DNA of 64,000 nt. It comes from Rotaria sp. Silwood1 (lineage: Eukaryota; Rotifera; Eurotatoria; Philodinida; Philodinidae). Below are positions 45,501 to 57,637 of the stretch, one piece after another; position 1 is the first letter of the stretch; each line of letters opens with the position of its first letter. The DNA lies in assembly GCA_905250075.1 (NCBI GenBank), contig CAJNOP010000100.1:316642-380641 (forward strand), in the 5' to 3' direction. Both the position numbers and the translations under genes were made by a program. Under the pieces are notes generated by a model, which had not been told where the DNA came from, did no database searches, and saw nothing but the letters and a program-made list of their open reading frames with translations.

Positions 45501-47928
45501 GGAAACTCAGAGTTGCCATTTAATACAATATATATCTCTTTTGTGTATTTGTCTTAGATTTATATTATTTTTCTATCCTTTTTTCTTTTACTTTTTATCC
45601 ATCTGGTCTTCCATCAATCAGTATCCAAGCGCGTCTGTTTGTCAAATCTATCTTTTTTTTTTTTCATTTTTTATTGTTATCCATTGGATAAGACTGATTA
45701 TTCATTGATCCATTACTAATGGATTATTATTTTTTTTCCATTATGTTATTCAATAATTTTACGTACAATTTTCTCTTTTTGTAATAACAATTGTTGATGA
45801 AGAGAATTAATACTACTGGAATATCGGTTGTTATCATCCAGAAATCGATGTCGAGCTAAGCGAAAGCGTGAAGGAGAAGAACGACGACGACGATCTGACA
45901 TTTATCAAAACAACAATGTTTCTCTCTCTCTCTCTCTTTTTTTTTGCTCGAACAACGGTAACAGATGGTATAACAGAACAGAAATCTTCAATTAGATGAG
46001 AACTGCTTCTTCTTCTTCTTCTTCTTCTTCTTTTTTCATACTAGTCAATGAGTCTCTCGATAGGGTAAAAGCAACAACCTGGTGATGATGTCAATATCGA
46101 TCATCAAACCATATAAGAAAGAGAAAGCAACAAAAAAAGAAAGATGGCGGATGGACGACATTATAGTGCGCTTTTTTTGTGTCTTATCAGATTTTTCTTT
46201 TTAAAGCAAGAAAAAAAAAAAAAAGAAGAGTTCTTGGCACCAACTGTTTTCATATATTGAATAACTTAAATGAAACATAGATCAGTTCTTTCTTTTTTTT
46301 TTCGTTTAAAGTATAATTCTTTCTAATAGAACTCATTTTTCTTCCATTAATATTAAGAGGAAACAATATGAAATATGACTGTATGATATAATTTCCTGTA
46401 ATATTAAAGAATTCGATTAATCGAAAAAGTAATTTGTGATTTATTTGAAAAGAACAAATTTATTTGTTTAAAACAAAATAAATCAACTAAATTATGTTAT
46501 TTATTTCTTTTCTTTTCTTTTTACAATTTAATATCTATTCTGTATAAATATAAAAATAAGAAAAACTTACAGCCGTTGTTGTTGAATATGCGCTATCAGC
46601 TGAATATTGTTTGATATTTCGAATTGATGACATAAGCATTTTGATTATGTCTCATTATCGTATATTTTACAAGAAAAACAATTTCAATAGCTTCTTCTTT
46701 TTTTTTATTGCTCACACTCTTAAAATAATAATCAATTAAATGGTTAGTGTTAGATGATGATAATAATTTTGAATTAATATAACAACAGACGCTAACATCT
46801 ATTTCTCTATCGACTGTGCGAGAAACAGAATCTTATCGCTTATATGTACAGAAAAGAGAAGAAATTGTTTATCGTACTGCTACATATAGTTGATTATGAA
46901 AAAAAAAACTCAAGACACAAGAGAGGAAGCAAGGGGAAAAACAGGAAGAGAGGCATTCTCCTGTTTAAGTCTGACAATAGCTGTAAGCGAGTAATGCCGA
47001 TGACATTCTTTTTTTTCCTTTTTACTCGTTCTTCTATCTTTCCTAGCAGATTCCTGATTATGGCAAATAGGTGTCTATGGAAGCGTGCGTCAAGCAACGA
47101 GATCGAAGAAGGGAACAAACACGCACGCGGACCGCTTGTTAAGTCTGTACACGCATATAATAGAAAAAAAGAAGAAGAAGAAGAAGAAGCTAGAAATACC
47201 AGAAAATCATGATTTGGTTCGTAAATACACAGAGGCAAGAGAGAACGAGGGAATAGCATGCAAAAATGCATAGCGCATCGAATTCCACTCGTCTCATCAG
47301 TCTAACAAAGCAAACAACCTTCTTTTATCAAAGAAAATTTTCTTCTTTCTTAATGGTGTCTAGTATAATAATTGTAAAATAAAAAAAAAAAACGAATCAA
47401 TCTTAATATGAAAATTGTTTTTAATTAAAACAAAACAAAAAGAATCAATTATTATTTATTTTTTTTTTGTTACCCCCTAAAGAAACAGATTCATTCGATT
47501 AAATGTCAATAAAAATATCAAACTATCAATCAATTTACAACTATACTTACTTGTCGATAGATACTATTTGAATCCGATGAAAAACTACTATCTTGTGTTG
47601 TACCAATACCACCTAATCTTGATGTTAATTTCTAGAATAAAATAAATTTTAAACATATATATATACAAAACAAAATATTATTTTATTTTTTATAAGAAAA
47701 ATTTATGATGTATTACTAATGAATTTTGTGATCTATAAAAAATTAGATTTCATATAAATTGAAATATTAAAATTAATTAAATAAATTTTCACATGAAATA
47801 TATATATAATTATATTAATTTACTTTAGGTTGTAGAAGATCACGATGAGGTAATGGATTGGTATTTGGTCGACTATTCGTCGTTATATTAAAATTGATAT
47901 TGTTTGTATTGTTGGCCATTAACGTCAT
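42548..47928 (-). CDS. CACNB: voltage-gated calcium channel beta subunit (CACNB-like)
   Basis: Common exons: 44856-45143, 44606-44777, 44421-44557, 43091-43654, 42548-43024. Upstream first exons: 47824-47928 plus 47551-47631, or 46571-46639, or 45767-45901 (listed separately). The longest form is 607 residues. [18 protein letters not shown] starts the conserved core. [18 protein letters not shown] and [20 protein letters not shown] form the SH3 domain, split over two exons. The acidic-to-basic HOOK linker ends KKKTFFKK. The guanylate-kinase-like domain starts [19 protein letters not shown] and contains [35 protein letters not shown] and [20 protein letters not shown], ending ENQLEDACN-type. 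A proline-rich C-terminal tail follows. The cytoplasmic beta subunit binds the AID helix of the pore subunit and controls trafficking and gating. The GK domain has a 25-residue Ser/Gly/Met insertion after IALIERG. Confidence 0.95.
45767..45901 (-). other. CACNB: CACNB alternative first coding exon C
   Basis: ATG at 45901 encodes 45 residues starting [20 protein letters not shown] and ending LLLQKEKI, then GTACGT. It ends in phase 0 and can splice straight to the common exon at 45143. Basic, Arg/Ser-rich N-terminus. Confidence 0.75.
46571..46639 (-). other. CACNB: CACNB alternative first coding exon B
   Basis: ATG at 46639 (or 46633) encodes 23 residues, [20 protein letters not shown]..., then GTAAGT in phase 0. 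Compatible with the common exon. Confidence 0.7.
47551..47928 (-). other. CACNB: CACNB alternative 5' coding exons A1 and A2
   Basis: A1 (47824-47928) has 35 codons from [12 protein letters not shown] to DLLQPK, donor GTAAAT. A2 (47551-47631) has 27 codons, [16 protein letters not shown] to IYRQ, donor GTAAGT. Both are phase 0. A second in-frame ATG is at 47919. Confidence 0.7.
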
Positions 47929-50900
47929 TTTTTGAAATCAAGAAAATCATCTTGATTCTTTCGTTTGTTGTCGTTTTTTCTTTTTTTGAAGTTAATAGAC
48001 AATATCTAAAAGATTAAATAATATTAATTATAATAAATATTCGTCAAAATTTTAAATAATATTTTTATTGACTATGATTGTTTATTTATAAGTTCATATA
48101 AATGTTTTTAATGACGATTGTTCGAGTAACCCATTCCATGGAAAACTTTCTTCTTCCACCAGATTTTTCCATTTAGATGATTCATCATATGGCGAACTCT
48201 GCTGAAATTTGAGAGAAAGGAAAATATTCATACGCCATCTTTAGGAAACATTATTATAAATATGAGAAATATATATATATATAGAATAATATTATTCTTT
48301 TATTAATTTCTGTAACAATTTCATGTGACACACATAGACGTTATGTAAAAAGTGATTCATAATGAAATGAAAAATTTTAATTGAATTTTATTGAACTTAC
48401 CTTCTGAGAATAAAATCAATTTTCATTAAAAAAGAGCCCGAAGTTTGATCTTTCATAGATGATATGAGTTTATTTGACATTGCACATGCTTTTTTTTTCA
48501 AAAAAAAACTTCCGTCATTTCTCGATGGAAAAATTTGTAAGAATTAAAACTAAGAACTCTATCATGCTCTTTCAAACAAGCGAAAATTAAATCATGATAT
48601 AGGACTAACGATTTTTTTTCATAGCTTTTTGAAATAGACTTGTAACATATCATGCAATTTGAATATTCCTGAACGAAAACTTTTTTCCGATAAATTCGAA
48701 TATAACTTTTATGTTGTTCTATTTGAACAGAAAAATTCTGTAGTTTTGCTATTACGATTCGAAACGAGAAGTTAGAATAGAAGCTGTTTCTATAAAATGT
48801 AATATATTTTGTCTTTCAACAACATATCTTAATTTTCAAGATCAAAAAACTATTTTACATTGAAAAGAACTCTTGCAACAAAAATGATTAGGTGCAGTGG
48901 TGTAGCCAGGAATTTTTGAATCATAGGCAATTCATCAGTCGAACTATTTTGAATTACGGGCAGCGCAAGGGCAATCGTCATAATTTCAAAAATATTATCT
49001 ATGGACAATAACTGTTCAAGTACTGCATTGCTCAATGAGTGTATAGGTGTTTGAAAAATTCCTATACAAATAAAATCAATATTTCAAAAGTCATATACGA
49101 AAAAAAGTATTCTAACTCATAACTTTTGATTCGTCAGACATATATTGAAAATCAACAGGTTTTTTTGACAATAAACTTTCTCATCAACCAGTTGATAGAA
49201 TAATTAATTCTATATTAAAAGTGAAGAGTTTTGTTTACATGTTTATTATTATCTACATCTCAATCTAACACAATAAATGAATTTATAACAATGATGAGAA
49301 AGATTTTTTTTTATTGATGGCTGTTAAAAAAAAGGGGGGATGAAAATCTTTCGAGTGACTAACTTTGAAGATGATTTTGAGATCACATATATCTTTTATT
49401 ATGAATTCACAATCGATATATAGAATAAGAAGCGAAAAGAAATTATGGAAGAAAACAAAATAATCTCATAAAAGATGAAAAATAAATGAATGACACCAAA
49501 AGAAAAAGTACATCGGATGTAACATGATAGGAAATGCATTATGAATATATTTCGATACGATCATTAAGTGAATCTTGGATTAAAAATGATTATATATAAT
49601 GAAAAGATTATTTCTTGTTGTTTCTTTACTTTTAAAGAAATAGAAAAATGTATCAATAGCTCGACATATTTATTATATCATGTTTTGATAAAATTAAAAT
49701 ATATTTTCGAAAAATTATACGTAGATAATTATGACATCATTTATCAACTGTAAAATATTGACTAGAAAAATGATTATTCAACAGAATGTTTATTTTCATT
49801 GTAAATAACATATAAATAATCGATTTATACTGATGTTGAAGCGAGAGCTCAATCCTTTCCTAACGTTTCTATATTAAGAATGTATGTCTTATTTGTTTTC
49901 AAATAGAAATTATTCTCCTACACTACAAGTTCTTTTTACGGAATGACTAATTTATGAAATTTTTGAGATATAAAAAAACAAAATTTATTAAGAAACTTTT
50001 CCTAATGATGAAATGCTTAGATATAATAACTGTACATAAGTTTTGTTTATTATTTATACAAAAAAAACAAAATATTCTATTAGATTATTGTTATCGACAA
50101 AAAATGTTATATGATATACTAGAAGCGTATGCAGTATATGACCTTGATGCTAGTTACTATTAAGTTCAAATACTTATTACAACTTTTATTAATAGATTTA
50201 CTAGCTGTACATGCATGTTTACTAATTATTCAAATCAATGAAGAATTAATGTTAATTAAAGAAAATCGAATATAAAAACTTTAGTGTTTATAAATCAAGT
50301 TTTATTCATTATTAAAACAAACTTTTGAAAAGGATATAATAGAATTGCACTCTATATTTTCAAAAACGTTTTATGAACAGCTTCTTAGCAAAATTTGCAA
50401 ATTTTCAGGACAGATAGATCTTGACCAAAGTTGTCATAGACTCAAGGTTCTCGGATGTTGTCTTCTTTGCGATACTACGATCATAACAATCAAATACCCC
50501 ATTCGAAAAAGTGTATAGTATATATATAAAAAAAACAGGTTTCAATTCAATCCGATGTACCAACTCGGAGAAAAGAAAGTTTTTCTATACTTTTTTTCAT
50601 GAAAAATTAGTTACATAGTACTCAGACGATAGATATTACTTCAATCTATACAATGGTTAGAAAAAGAACAAAACTTTGAGTCACGAAAGGAAAGTACTCA
50701 TAAGTATCTTTTACTTAAATCGACACTGTACTTAGTGTTGTTAGTAAGAACAAATACATTCATGTAAAATCTTTAGATTTTTTTTCTTCTTCATATTTAG
50801 TTTTAAAGGAATTTTTTTTTTTCAAATAATGTTTCAAGATAATAACGAACATATATAAATTTCTATAAATTAAGTGATTTTGTATCATGTTTAATCTTGT

Positions 50901-52107
50901 CTGAGATACATCGTATTTCTTGTTTATCTCAGTATAAGATAATTTGATACTTGTTTGTTATCACTCCATCAAAAATTTTTTACTTTTTTAATATTATCTT
51001 ATCTCTGATTATCAATTCTATCCATATCCTTTTATAATATTATTGTTCTATTTTTATATATTATGATTTTGTTTCGTCTGAGAATCAAAATTTTTTTTTT
51101 TTTTAAATTAAAAAGTTTTGATAAGACAATAACAAAACAAGTATCAATGATAATTCTATATAAATTTTTTCTATACTATTGAATCATAATCAAAGATATT
51201 AAAGTATTTATTTTGTTTAGTTCTTATTATCATATGGTTTATCTGATGTGTCATAACACAAGCATATACATGTGACAAATCATATGGATTTCCATAGACT
51301 TATAGAACAAAATATCAAGCAATTATCACATAAGTGTATTTTTAGCTAGAATAGATAAACTTCCCATTAATTAATATTGATCTTGCATAAGCATATATAT
51401 GTAAACAAGCACAAAACAAACAACTTATTATTGTGAGATTTAAAAACAATACAAAAGCGAAAATAGAAAAAAAAAATATCATAATCTTAATCCAACAAAT
51501 ATTAAAAAAAACGATTTATAATGAAAACTTATTTTATTTCAAGAAAACATTTACAGACAATTTATATCCATGTTCAAAATAGAAATATAAACATGATCGA
51601 AATATTATCAGAAAACAAATAATGAAAAATTATCATTCTCAGTTCTAATTTGATCTGAGACTATTTATTAAAACTTCAAGTGATATATTATACCTTATAT
51701 TTATGTTACGCATTAATAATTACATAATAAAAGATTTCTATATCGAGAAATTCTTCAGAACATTGTAACATACAAAAACCTTCCTAATAGTTATATATTA
51801 CCAATACACTGACAGAAAAGTCGCATAAGAATAAAAAAAATAATACTATCATACGAAATTCCTAAAGCTATGAATGTTAATATAGAACAGCAAGTATGTC
51901 CTTTTCTTTTATATATTAAGGAATATATAATGAAGATGATGCTTTACAAGACGTGAATAAGAAACAAAAATTTTTTGTTTTTCATTTCGATTATGATGAT
52001 AATAATTTTTTTTTTTTTTTTTTTATTTATTGATAAACAATATTTATTTATTTTACATGAATATTTCATATATAAGAATAAAAAATCAGATTAAAATTAT
52101 TTTTTTA
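47929..52107. other. AT-rich intergenic stretch with one transposon trace
   Basis: About 4.2 kb without a supportable gene, apart from the hAT-like trace at 48850-49035. Short frames at 49568 and 49954 lack motifs. Confidence 0.5.
48850..49035 (-). pseudogene. hAT-like transposase 3' end and terminus trace
   Basis: The minus strand reads VLEQLLSIDNIFEIMTIALALPV, resembling the end of hAT transposases where LL.I...LALPV precedes the final dimerisation helix. The frame then runs into CCTGGCTACACCACTG. On the plus strand that is CAGTGGTGTAGCCAGG (48895 on), a terminus form frequent in animal hAT elements. The other end was not found. Confidence 0.35.
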
Positions 52108-52747
52108 TTAAATTCTTCTACGAGATATTTGTAAACTTGTTCGTGCTAAAACAAGAACAATTGTTGATGAATGTTTACGTTTATGATTAAATATTATATA
52201 AATAAATGGATTTAAACTACTTTGTGTTAAACATATTATTTGTAATACTCCATCAAGCCATAATGGTTTATATAAATAACCATTAGAATATATTTCAATT
52301 AATGTAATAACTATATAAGGTGTCCAACAAACAACAAATACAATAATAATAGTCATTGCTAATTGAACTGTTTTAACTTTAGCAAAAGATGTTGAAAGTG
52401 ATGGAAGAATTGTTGTTGTTGTTTGATCTTGTATTTTTTGTATCCAAACATTTTTTGATGATATAACAACATGTATTATTTTTATATAACATATTGTCAT
52501 ACAAATAGCTGGTATAATAAGAACATAACAAGCAAATATTGTAAAATAAATTCGACGTTGCCATTCAGCTGTATAACCTGTACTAGCACAACGATATTTT
52601 ATTAAACTTTTTGGTATTAAACTTTGTTCAAATATAAATAATTGTGGTATAGCTATTATTAATGAACATAACCAACATAAAATTATAATACGACGTACAC
52701 GACGAAATGTTGTACGTAATCGAAATGGACAACAAATTGCTTCATAT
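52108..52747 (-). CDS. peptide-type rhodopsin-like GPCR, 3' exon
   Basis: One 640-base exon after the acceptor AATTAAG, ending in TAA at 52108. It opens in the middle of a DR|Y motif: RYEAICCPFRLRTTFRRVRR follows TM3. TM4 is IIILCWLCSLIIAIPQLFIF; then an extracellular loop with a Cys and GYTAEWQRR; TM5 IYFTIFACYVLIIPAICMTI; TM6 LAMTIIIVFVVCWTPYIVI (the CWxP switch is intact); TM7 LTQSSLNPFIYIIF with NPFIY. The KVKTVQLAM run before TM6 and the loop style recall vasopressin/oxytocin, GnRH/AKH and CCAP receptor relatives. TM1-TM3 would lie upstream, in or beyond the N gap that starts 17 bases away. The short C-tail (KRKHSSTIV...) is complete. Confidence 0.85.
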
Positions 52748-52764
52748 CTTAATTAAATAAAAAA

Positions 52765-52864
52765 NNNNNNNNNNNNNNNNNNNNNNNNNNNNNNNNNNNN
52801 NNNNNNNNNNNNNNNNNNNNNNNNNNNNNNNNNNNNNNNNNNNNNNNNNNNNNNNNNNNNNNNN
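52765..52864. other. assembly gap (about 100 N)
   Basis: Run of N directly upstream of the GPCR 3' exon. No receptor-like exon is seen between the gap and the GST gene. Confidence 0.95.
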
Positions 52865-53335
52865 TTAAGAGAATAGTGCTACGACCATCAGGAACTGGAA
52901 ACACTGGTCAAAATCGAATTTTTTATCTTAATTATTATCAACTAAAAACTCTATTTTCAAATGTTTAGCACATTTGTTTGACTTTTTTTTATAAGAAGAT
53001 GCTCGGATTTCAGAGTTATTAATGATTTTCTAGAACTATCAGCTATGCTATCGAACTGTGACCAATAATTTATTCATTTTAAAAATCTTAAAATTTGTCT
53101 CGCACTTTTTTTCTTAGTTCGTCTGATTGTCAATGTCTCCTTTGATTGAAATTTGTGTCATCGATTTTTAACTTTTTTTTTAATCCTACAAAAAAAAGAT
53201 AGTAATGATAGAGAAAAAGATTCATTAAAGTTTTTGCTTTATATATTTAAAAAATGTTAAAAGAATAACAGAAAAAAATAATCTATAAATATTCATGAAT
53301 TTCTTTCATTGATAAATTTTGTTTTGTTTTTCTTT

Positions 53336-53953
53336 TTAATGTGGTGTTTTCGGACGATTTTTTAAATATTCTGCAATTCTTGGTTGTTTTTCAACTTCAG
53401 CACGATTTTGTTTTAACCATGGATAATTATTTAAACAATTTTCATCTATTTCAAGAAGAGTTTCTAACATATCATAGAATAATAAATCTGCCCATGTTAA
53501 ATGATTTCCAACAAAGAATGGACCATCATTACTATATAATTTACCTAAAACATTCAAATTTTGTAAATATTTAGGTACTTTTTCATCAAAGAATTTTTTC
53601 ATAAGTTCTTGTTTTTTTGTTTTATCTTTTTCAAAACGAGGTGTAATAAATTTTCTTAATAAATCATTAATTGTATCAGCAACAGCATCGACTTTAGCTT
53701 GTTCAAAATTATCTCTACCAGCCAAATTAAATTGTTTAGCAAGAAAACGTGCAATAGATAAAGATTGTGGTAATTTTATACCTTCAAATTCTAGAACAGG
53801 CATTTGACGTAATGGCATTTTAGCTTTATATGATGGCCATTCAGAACCTTCATAACGAATATCTTCATATTTTTGACCAGCAATAGCAAATATTAAACGA
53901 GAAACTTCAGCACGACCACGTCCATTAAAAAAATAAAGTTTGTATCGTGACAT
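53336..53953 (-). CDS. glutathione S-transferase, sigma-like
   Basis: 205 residues, single exon, full length for the family. The N-terminal thioredoxin-like domain begins [20 protein letters not shown]; Tyr8 is the probable catalytic Tyr of the sigma/alpha/mu/pi group, and GRAE-type residues follow. [11 protein letters not shown] provides the cis-Pro, and [15 protein letters not shown] matches the glutathione-binding 'QS' turn. The helical C-terminal domain contains [18 protein letters not shown], the N-cap/hydrophobic staple motif, and ends [14 protein letters not shown]. It conjugates glutathione to electrophiles in the cytosol; some sigma members isomerise prostaglandin H. A general stress-defence role is inference. 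Confidence 0.95.
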   Translation of the reverse strand: MSRYKLYFFNGRGRAEVSRLIFAIAGQKYEDIRYEGSEWPSYKAKMPLRQMPVLEFEGIKLPQSLSIARFLAKQFNLAGRDNFEQAKVDAVADTINDLLRKFITPRFEKDKTKKQELMKKFFDEKVPKYLQNLNVLGKLYSNDGPFFVGNHLTWADLLFYDMLETLLEIDENCLNNYPWLKQNRAEVEKQPRIAEYLKNRPKTPH

Positions 53954-54562
53954 AAATATTGATTCGACTATCGAAGAAAGAGAACGAAAATAGTTCGAAT
54001 GGAGTATTTACATAAGATAAAAGAAAGTATTGCATATGTGCCCCTGGATATTTCTTTTTTTTTACTTCGTCATTATTACACGAATAGTTAGAAGAAGAAA
54101 AGAAATAGTAATGATAATATAAATTTTTTCTCAGTGAAAAACATGCCGCCTTTTACATCTGAAGATAGATGTGTGTTTTATCGAAATATGTAATGAAATT
54201 TGAATTTAAAACTATTATAGTGTGATGTTTTCTTTCCTTCACTTTCGAGTTTCTTTGTTTTTCTTTACAAATGTTCGCTTCTTTTGATATTTTTCCTAGT
54301 TTGTTCGTATATATATATATATATATATCAGGACCATTTGGAAAATAAAGAGATACACATTCGTTATCGATCAGTTAGATCGAATCTCTCGTTAACAACA
54401 ACAGAAGTCGAAATGAATAAAAACTTGTTGAATTCGTTTTTAAATAACTTTAATTAGATTTAGATGTCAATAAAAGTTATAGATAAATTATCATAAAAGA
54501 AAAATTCTTGATTCTATTCAATCTATCATTACTCGAATACAATTAATCGTTTAGTCAGAATT
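53954..54562. other. GST upstream region, no gene seen
   Basis: AT-rich; a (TA)n run at about 54309-54328. No clear promoter motif stands out. Confidence 0.4.
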
Positions 54563-54632
54563 AGATGTAGGTGTGGATAGTTGCGTTAGTGTTTAAGTCT
54601 TAGTCTAAACGACGCCTACACTCATATTCTAC
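54563..54632. repeat. G/T-C/A hairpin repeat, copy 8
   Basis: GATGTAGGTGTGGATAG on the left, then GTGTTTAAGTC/TAGTCTAAACGAC inner arms, then GCCTACACTCATATTCTAC on the right. Degenerate copy, about 95 bases before a TIR element. Confidence 0.55.
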
Positions 54633-54725
54633 TTGTCTTAGCATGAACTATGTGTATAACAGAAGTTTTCATAGAATCATTACGTTTTTATCATCTCTAT
54701 TTGATCAACTTACTCATTTGCCACC

Positions 54726-55403
54726 AGAGATGGGAACAGTTGGCATTTTTGCCAAACCGAACCGGCCGTAGCCGAAAAAATCTCTAACCGAATCGACTGT
54801 AGCCGACCGAATTTTTTAAAATTTCTAACCGAACTGACCGCAACCGAAAAACTCTCTAACCGAACCGAACGTAACCGACCGAATATTTAAAAATTTCTAA
54901 TCGAACCGACCGTAACCGACCGAATCTCAAAAATTTCGTAATCGAACCTAGTTTAGAGAAAGCGAAGTTTAGCTTTTGTTAATTAGGGTATTAGTGCTTT
55001 ATAAATTAGCAACATCAAATCAAACAATAGCAACTACCAATAATGAACATTTAGAGAAAGCAAAGAATAAGGCTTATTTATTGGATCTTCTTTCTGTATT
55101 GTAACTTCCTTACCTCTCAGGACAAATTTTAAAAAAATATGTGAGATAATACGCGTTACGAGCAACAGCTAATTGTTGTACGATTATATTCTTTTTTCTT
55201 CTTATGTTTCACTGAAAAAGACCATTGAACTCAAATGAAACGATTATATCGATTCTCTCTAACCGAACCGAATATAACCGATCGAATATTTTAAAATTTC
55301 TAACCGAACCGAACGTAACCGACCGAAGTTTTTCAAAATCTCCAACCGAATCGATTTCGGTCGGTCGGCTCGGTTCGGTTAAAAACCGAACCGATCCCAT
55401 CTC
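54726..55403. mobile_element. TIR element made of AACCGACCGAA tandem repeats
   Basis: The ends AGAGATGGGAACAGTT and, reversed, AGAGATGGGATCGGTT are inverted repeats. Subterminal arrays repeat a unit of about 40 bases built on CTAACCGAACCGAACGTAA and CCGACCGAATTTTTAAAATT: about five units at 54755-54945 and three at 55255-55360. Both arrays run in the same direction. The last 60 bases are a strong self-hairpin (GGTCGGCTCGGTTCGGTT against AACCGAACCGA). The middle 300 bases are ordinary and AT-rich. The two opposed open frames near 55209-55416 are repeat artefacts. Confidence 0.8.
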
Positions 55404-56656
55404 TGTTTACCACTAAAATTAAAATATATACTCATTAGTGTCTGATTGATAGGTCGTACTAAGTGACACTCTTCAGCAATTGTGTATCAATCATCATAAA
55501 CCGTGTGCAATCTACATTGTTTATCTATTATTTAATATTATGAACGATTTTTGAAAGAAAAAAAAAACAATCCTTAATCCATAATTTGAGGCTTCATTTA
55601 CTAATTGACAACGATCGACAGGGATTATTTAAGCAAATCCTCATCTTTTCAGTAGTGCTTGTATTATTTATTCTTTCTTGTATATATTTACAAATGTATG
55701 TAGAAAATATTTTATTCCTATAAAGAATTTATAGACATATTCTTCTCTACCTAGGTCTTGTTATATGGCAGTTAATGGAGTAAAATTATTGCCACACGTT
55801 AATGATTTATACATTGAAATTTGTGATAGAAAAAAATTGTCTTTCAGATCTCAGTAATTATTGAAGTTTCTTTCGATTTCTCCAACCTACATTCAAGTAT
55901 ATAAAACATAATAATCTTTTTATTTAATAAAATTATTTACATTTTCATTTAATTATATTACTGCATATGTGATCTTATTATTAAAATTCTTTGTCAGTAG
56001 AAAAATGGATAAGAACCGTGTTTCAACTAATCATAGTTTATTGATTGTATTTCGTATATATAAATGCATAAAAACACATAAAAATCATCATTTCTTTATA
56101 CTAAATCGGTTAAAACATGTTTATATAAGAACAAACCCATTTTAGCTAGTTCAATCTTTTGGTTCATCATACGAACCAGTTATCGAGCATTTTTTCTCTA
56201 CTTTTCCATCTAAACGCGTCGACTTATCTCCATGGATGGGAATGGCGAAATATATCTGGCAAGAAAGTTGGATCCATCCTCAAAAACAGTGACTGTATGA
56301 CATATCGATATTCTCTATATTATGGATTTTTGGATGAGTAAATTTGTTTCATTTAGTTTGTCACATAAAGACAGAAAAAATGACAAAATAAAGTAAGATG
56401 AGAAAGTAATGAATGAAACTATTACGAAATTTTTCGATTCCAATAAATAAAACAATTAATAAGTGCGTTATATATCTGAGTTTTACATTTTTGATCCTGC
56501 TGATAACCTTTCATAAGTTATACTCATTAAATCGACATTTATTTGACAAAACTCAAAAAATGAATAAAATGAAATTGACAGAATTTCATCTGAATAATGA
56601 CTGTCTCGGTCTATATTTTTTTGATAGTTAATTTGAATAGAAAATGTCAAGAAGAA
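55404..56656. other. AT-rich intergenic stretch, no gene seen
   Basis: Short frames at 56159-56341 and 56413-56631 have no motif or splice support. Confidence 0.5.
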
Positions 56657-57637
56657 TTATGTCCTTGTGATTGGTGCTTTGATGGTGTTGTTAATACCAT
56701 TATTAATAGTCAAATTTTTTGTCATTATTCCCACATTAAATACAGAAACTTCAGTTGGATAATGAAAACCAAGTTTTCGATAGACAATTGTTCTTACTTC
56801 TTTATTGGTAAAGAAAAGAACAAACGATTCGACAGCAACAGAAACTGTCATAAAAAATATAGATATAGAATAGAATGGCCATGGAATCTGATTAATACGA
56901 TTAACTATAATAGAGATAAGATATGGTATTCCACATACAATGAGTGCAGTTACAACTATGAGAATATTACGAAATACTTTGATATTTCGTTTGTGATTGT
57001 TTCTAAGAACATGATTAACATGAATGAGATTAGTTCGTGTTGTATACCGTAGAACAATACCATAAAGAAGAACAATAATAGTGACAGGTAAGAGAAAAGC
57101 AACCATCATCAAAGTAAATGATGTATGAAACACTTTAGTCGTAAAAACACAAAAATGAGATTCAGATTCGTATTGAAAAGCAACAGGCGAGATCAATACT
57201 GGACTACCTAGAACTAGACTACATATCCAACTAAATACAATCAATAATATATTTGTACGATAAGTGTGTAGTTTTTTACGTTTGTAAAGAATAATAATAA
57301 AATAACGTGAAATAGCTTGAATAAGATAAGAAAATATTTTCACTATAGAAGCGAAGAATAATAGAAAAGCACGAATTCGACAAGATGTTGTCACCAGATT
57401 GTTAGTAGGTTGCTGTTGGTTTTGAAAAATATTCGGTATTTGAATGGCAATAGTAACATTAAAGAAGAGAAAAGCAACACAAGAATTACAAGTAAGAAGA
57501 TTCCAAATAGATCGACAATGTGGATGCCAATAATAAATGATTGTTGTTAACATTACCAAGGAAAAGATCATTGTGATTAGGACAACAATGGTATAAAGAA
57601 TACCGAAAAGAATAAAGAAAAGACGATCACTTTCCAT
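56657..57637 (-). CDS. rhodopsin-like GPCR, single exon
   Basis: 326 residues. Seven hydrophobic segments: LFFILFGILYTIVVLITMIF; IWNLLTCNSCVAFLFFNVTI; AFLLFFASIVKIFSYLIQAI ending in SRY in place of DRY; ILLIVFSWICSLVLGSPVL; TSFTLMMVAFLLPVTIIVLL; ILIVVTALIVCGIPYLISII with CGIPY in place of CWxP; and a seventh ending ESFVLFFTNKEVR in place of NPxxY. The tail has NLTINNGINNT. Typical of the divergent bdelloid receptor family. It is only distantly like the receptor at 37352, which keeps DRY. Ligand unknown; coupling to G proteins is inferred from the fold. The plus-strand frame overlapping it is a shadow. Confidence 0.85.
   Translation of the reverse strand: MESDRLFFILFGILYTIVVLITMIFSLVMLTTIIYYWHPHCRSIWNLLTCNSCVAFLFFNVTIAIQIPNIFQNQQQPTNNLVTTSCRIRAFLLFFASIVKIFSYLIQAISRYFIIILYKRKKLHTYRTNILLIVFSWICSLVLGSPVLISPVAFQYESESHFCVFTTKVFHTSFTLMMVAFLLPVTIIVLLYGIVLRYTTRTNLIHVNHVLRNNHKRNIKVFRNILIVVTALIVCGIPYLISIIVNRINQIPWPFYSISIFFMTVSVAVESFVLFFTNKEVRTIVYRKLGFHYPTEVSVFNVGIMTKNLTINNGINNTIKAPITRT

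Noticed and set aside
46844-47273. Opposed frames of 122 and 125 codons between CACNB first exons
   Set aside because: Low-complexity Lys/Glu and Ser/Phe runs from (GAA)n-rich sequence; they lie in an intron of the CACNB gene.
55209-55416. Two opposed 63-codon frames
   Set aside because: Produced by the AACCGACCGAA repeat units; the period explains the open frames.
56597-57052. Plus frame of 151 codons
   Set aside because: Antisense of the GPCR at 56657-57637, which has seven clear membrane segments.
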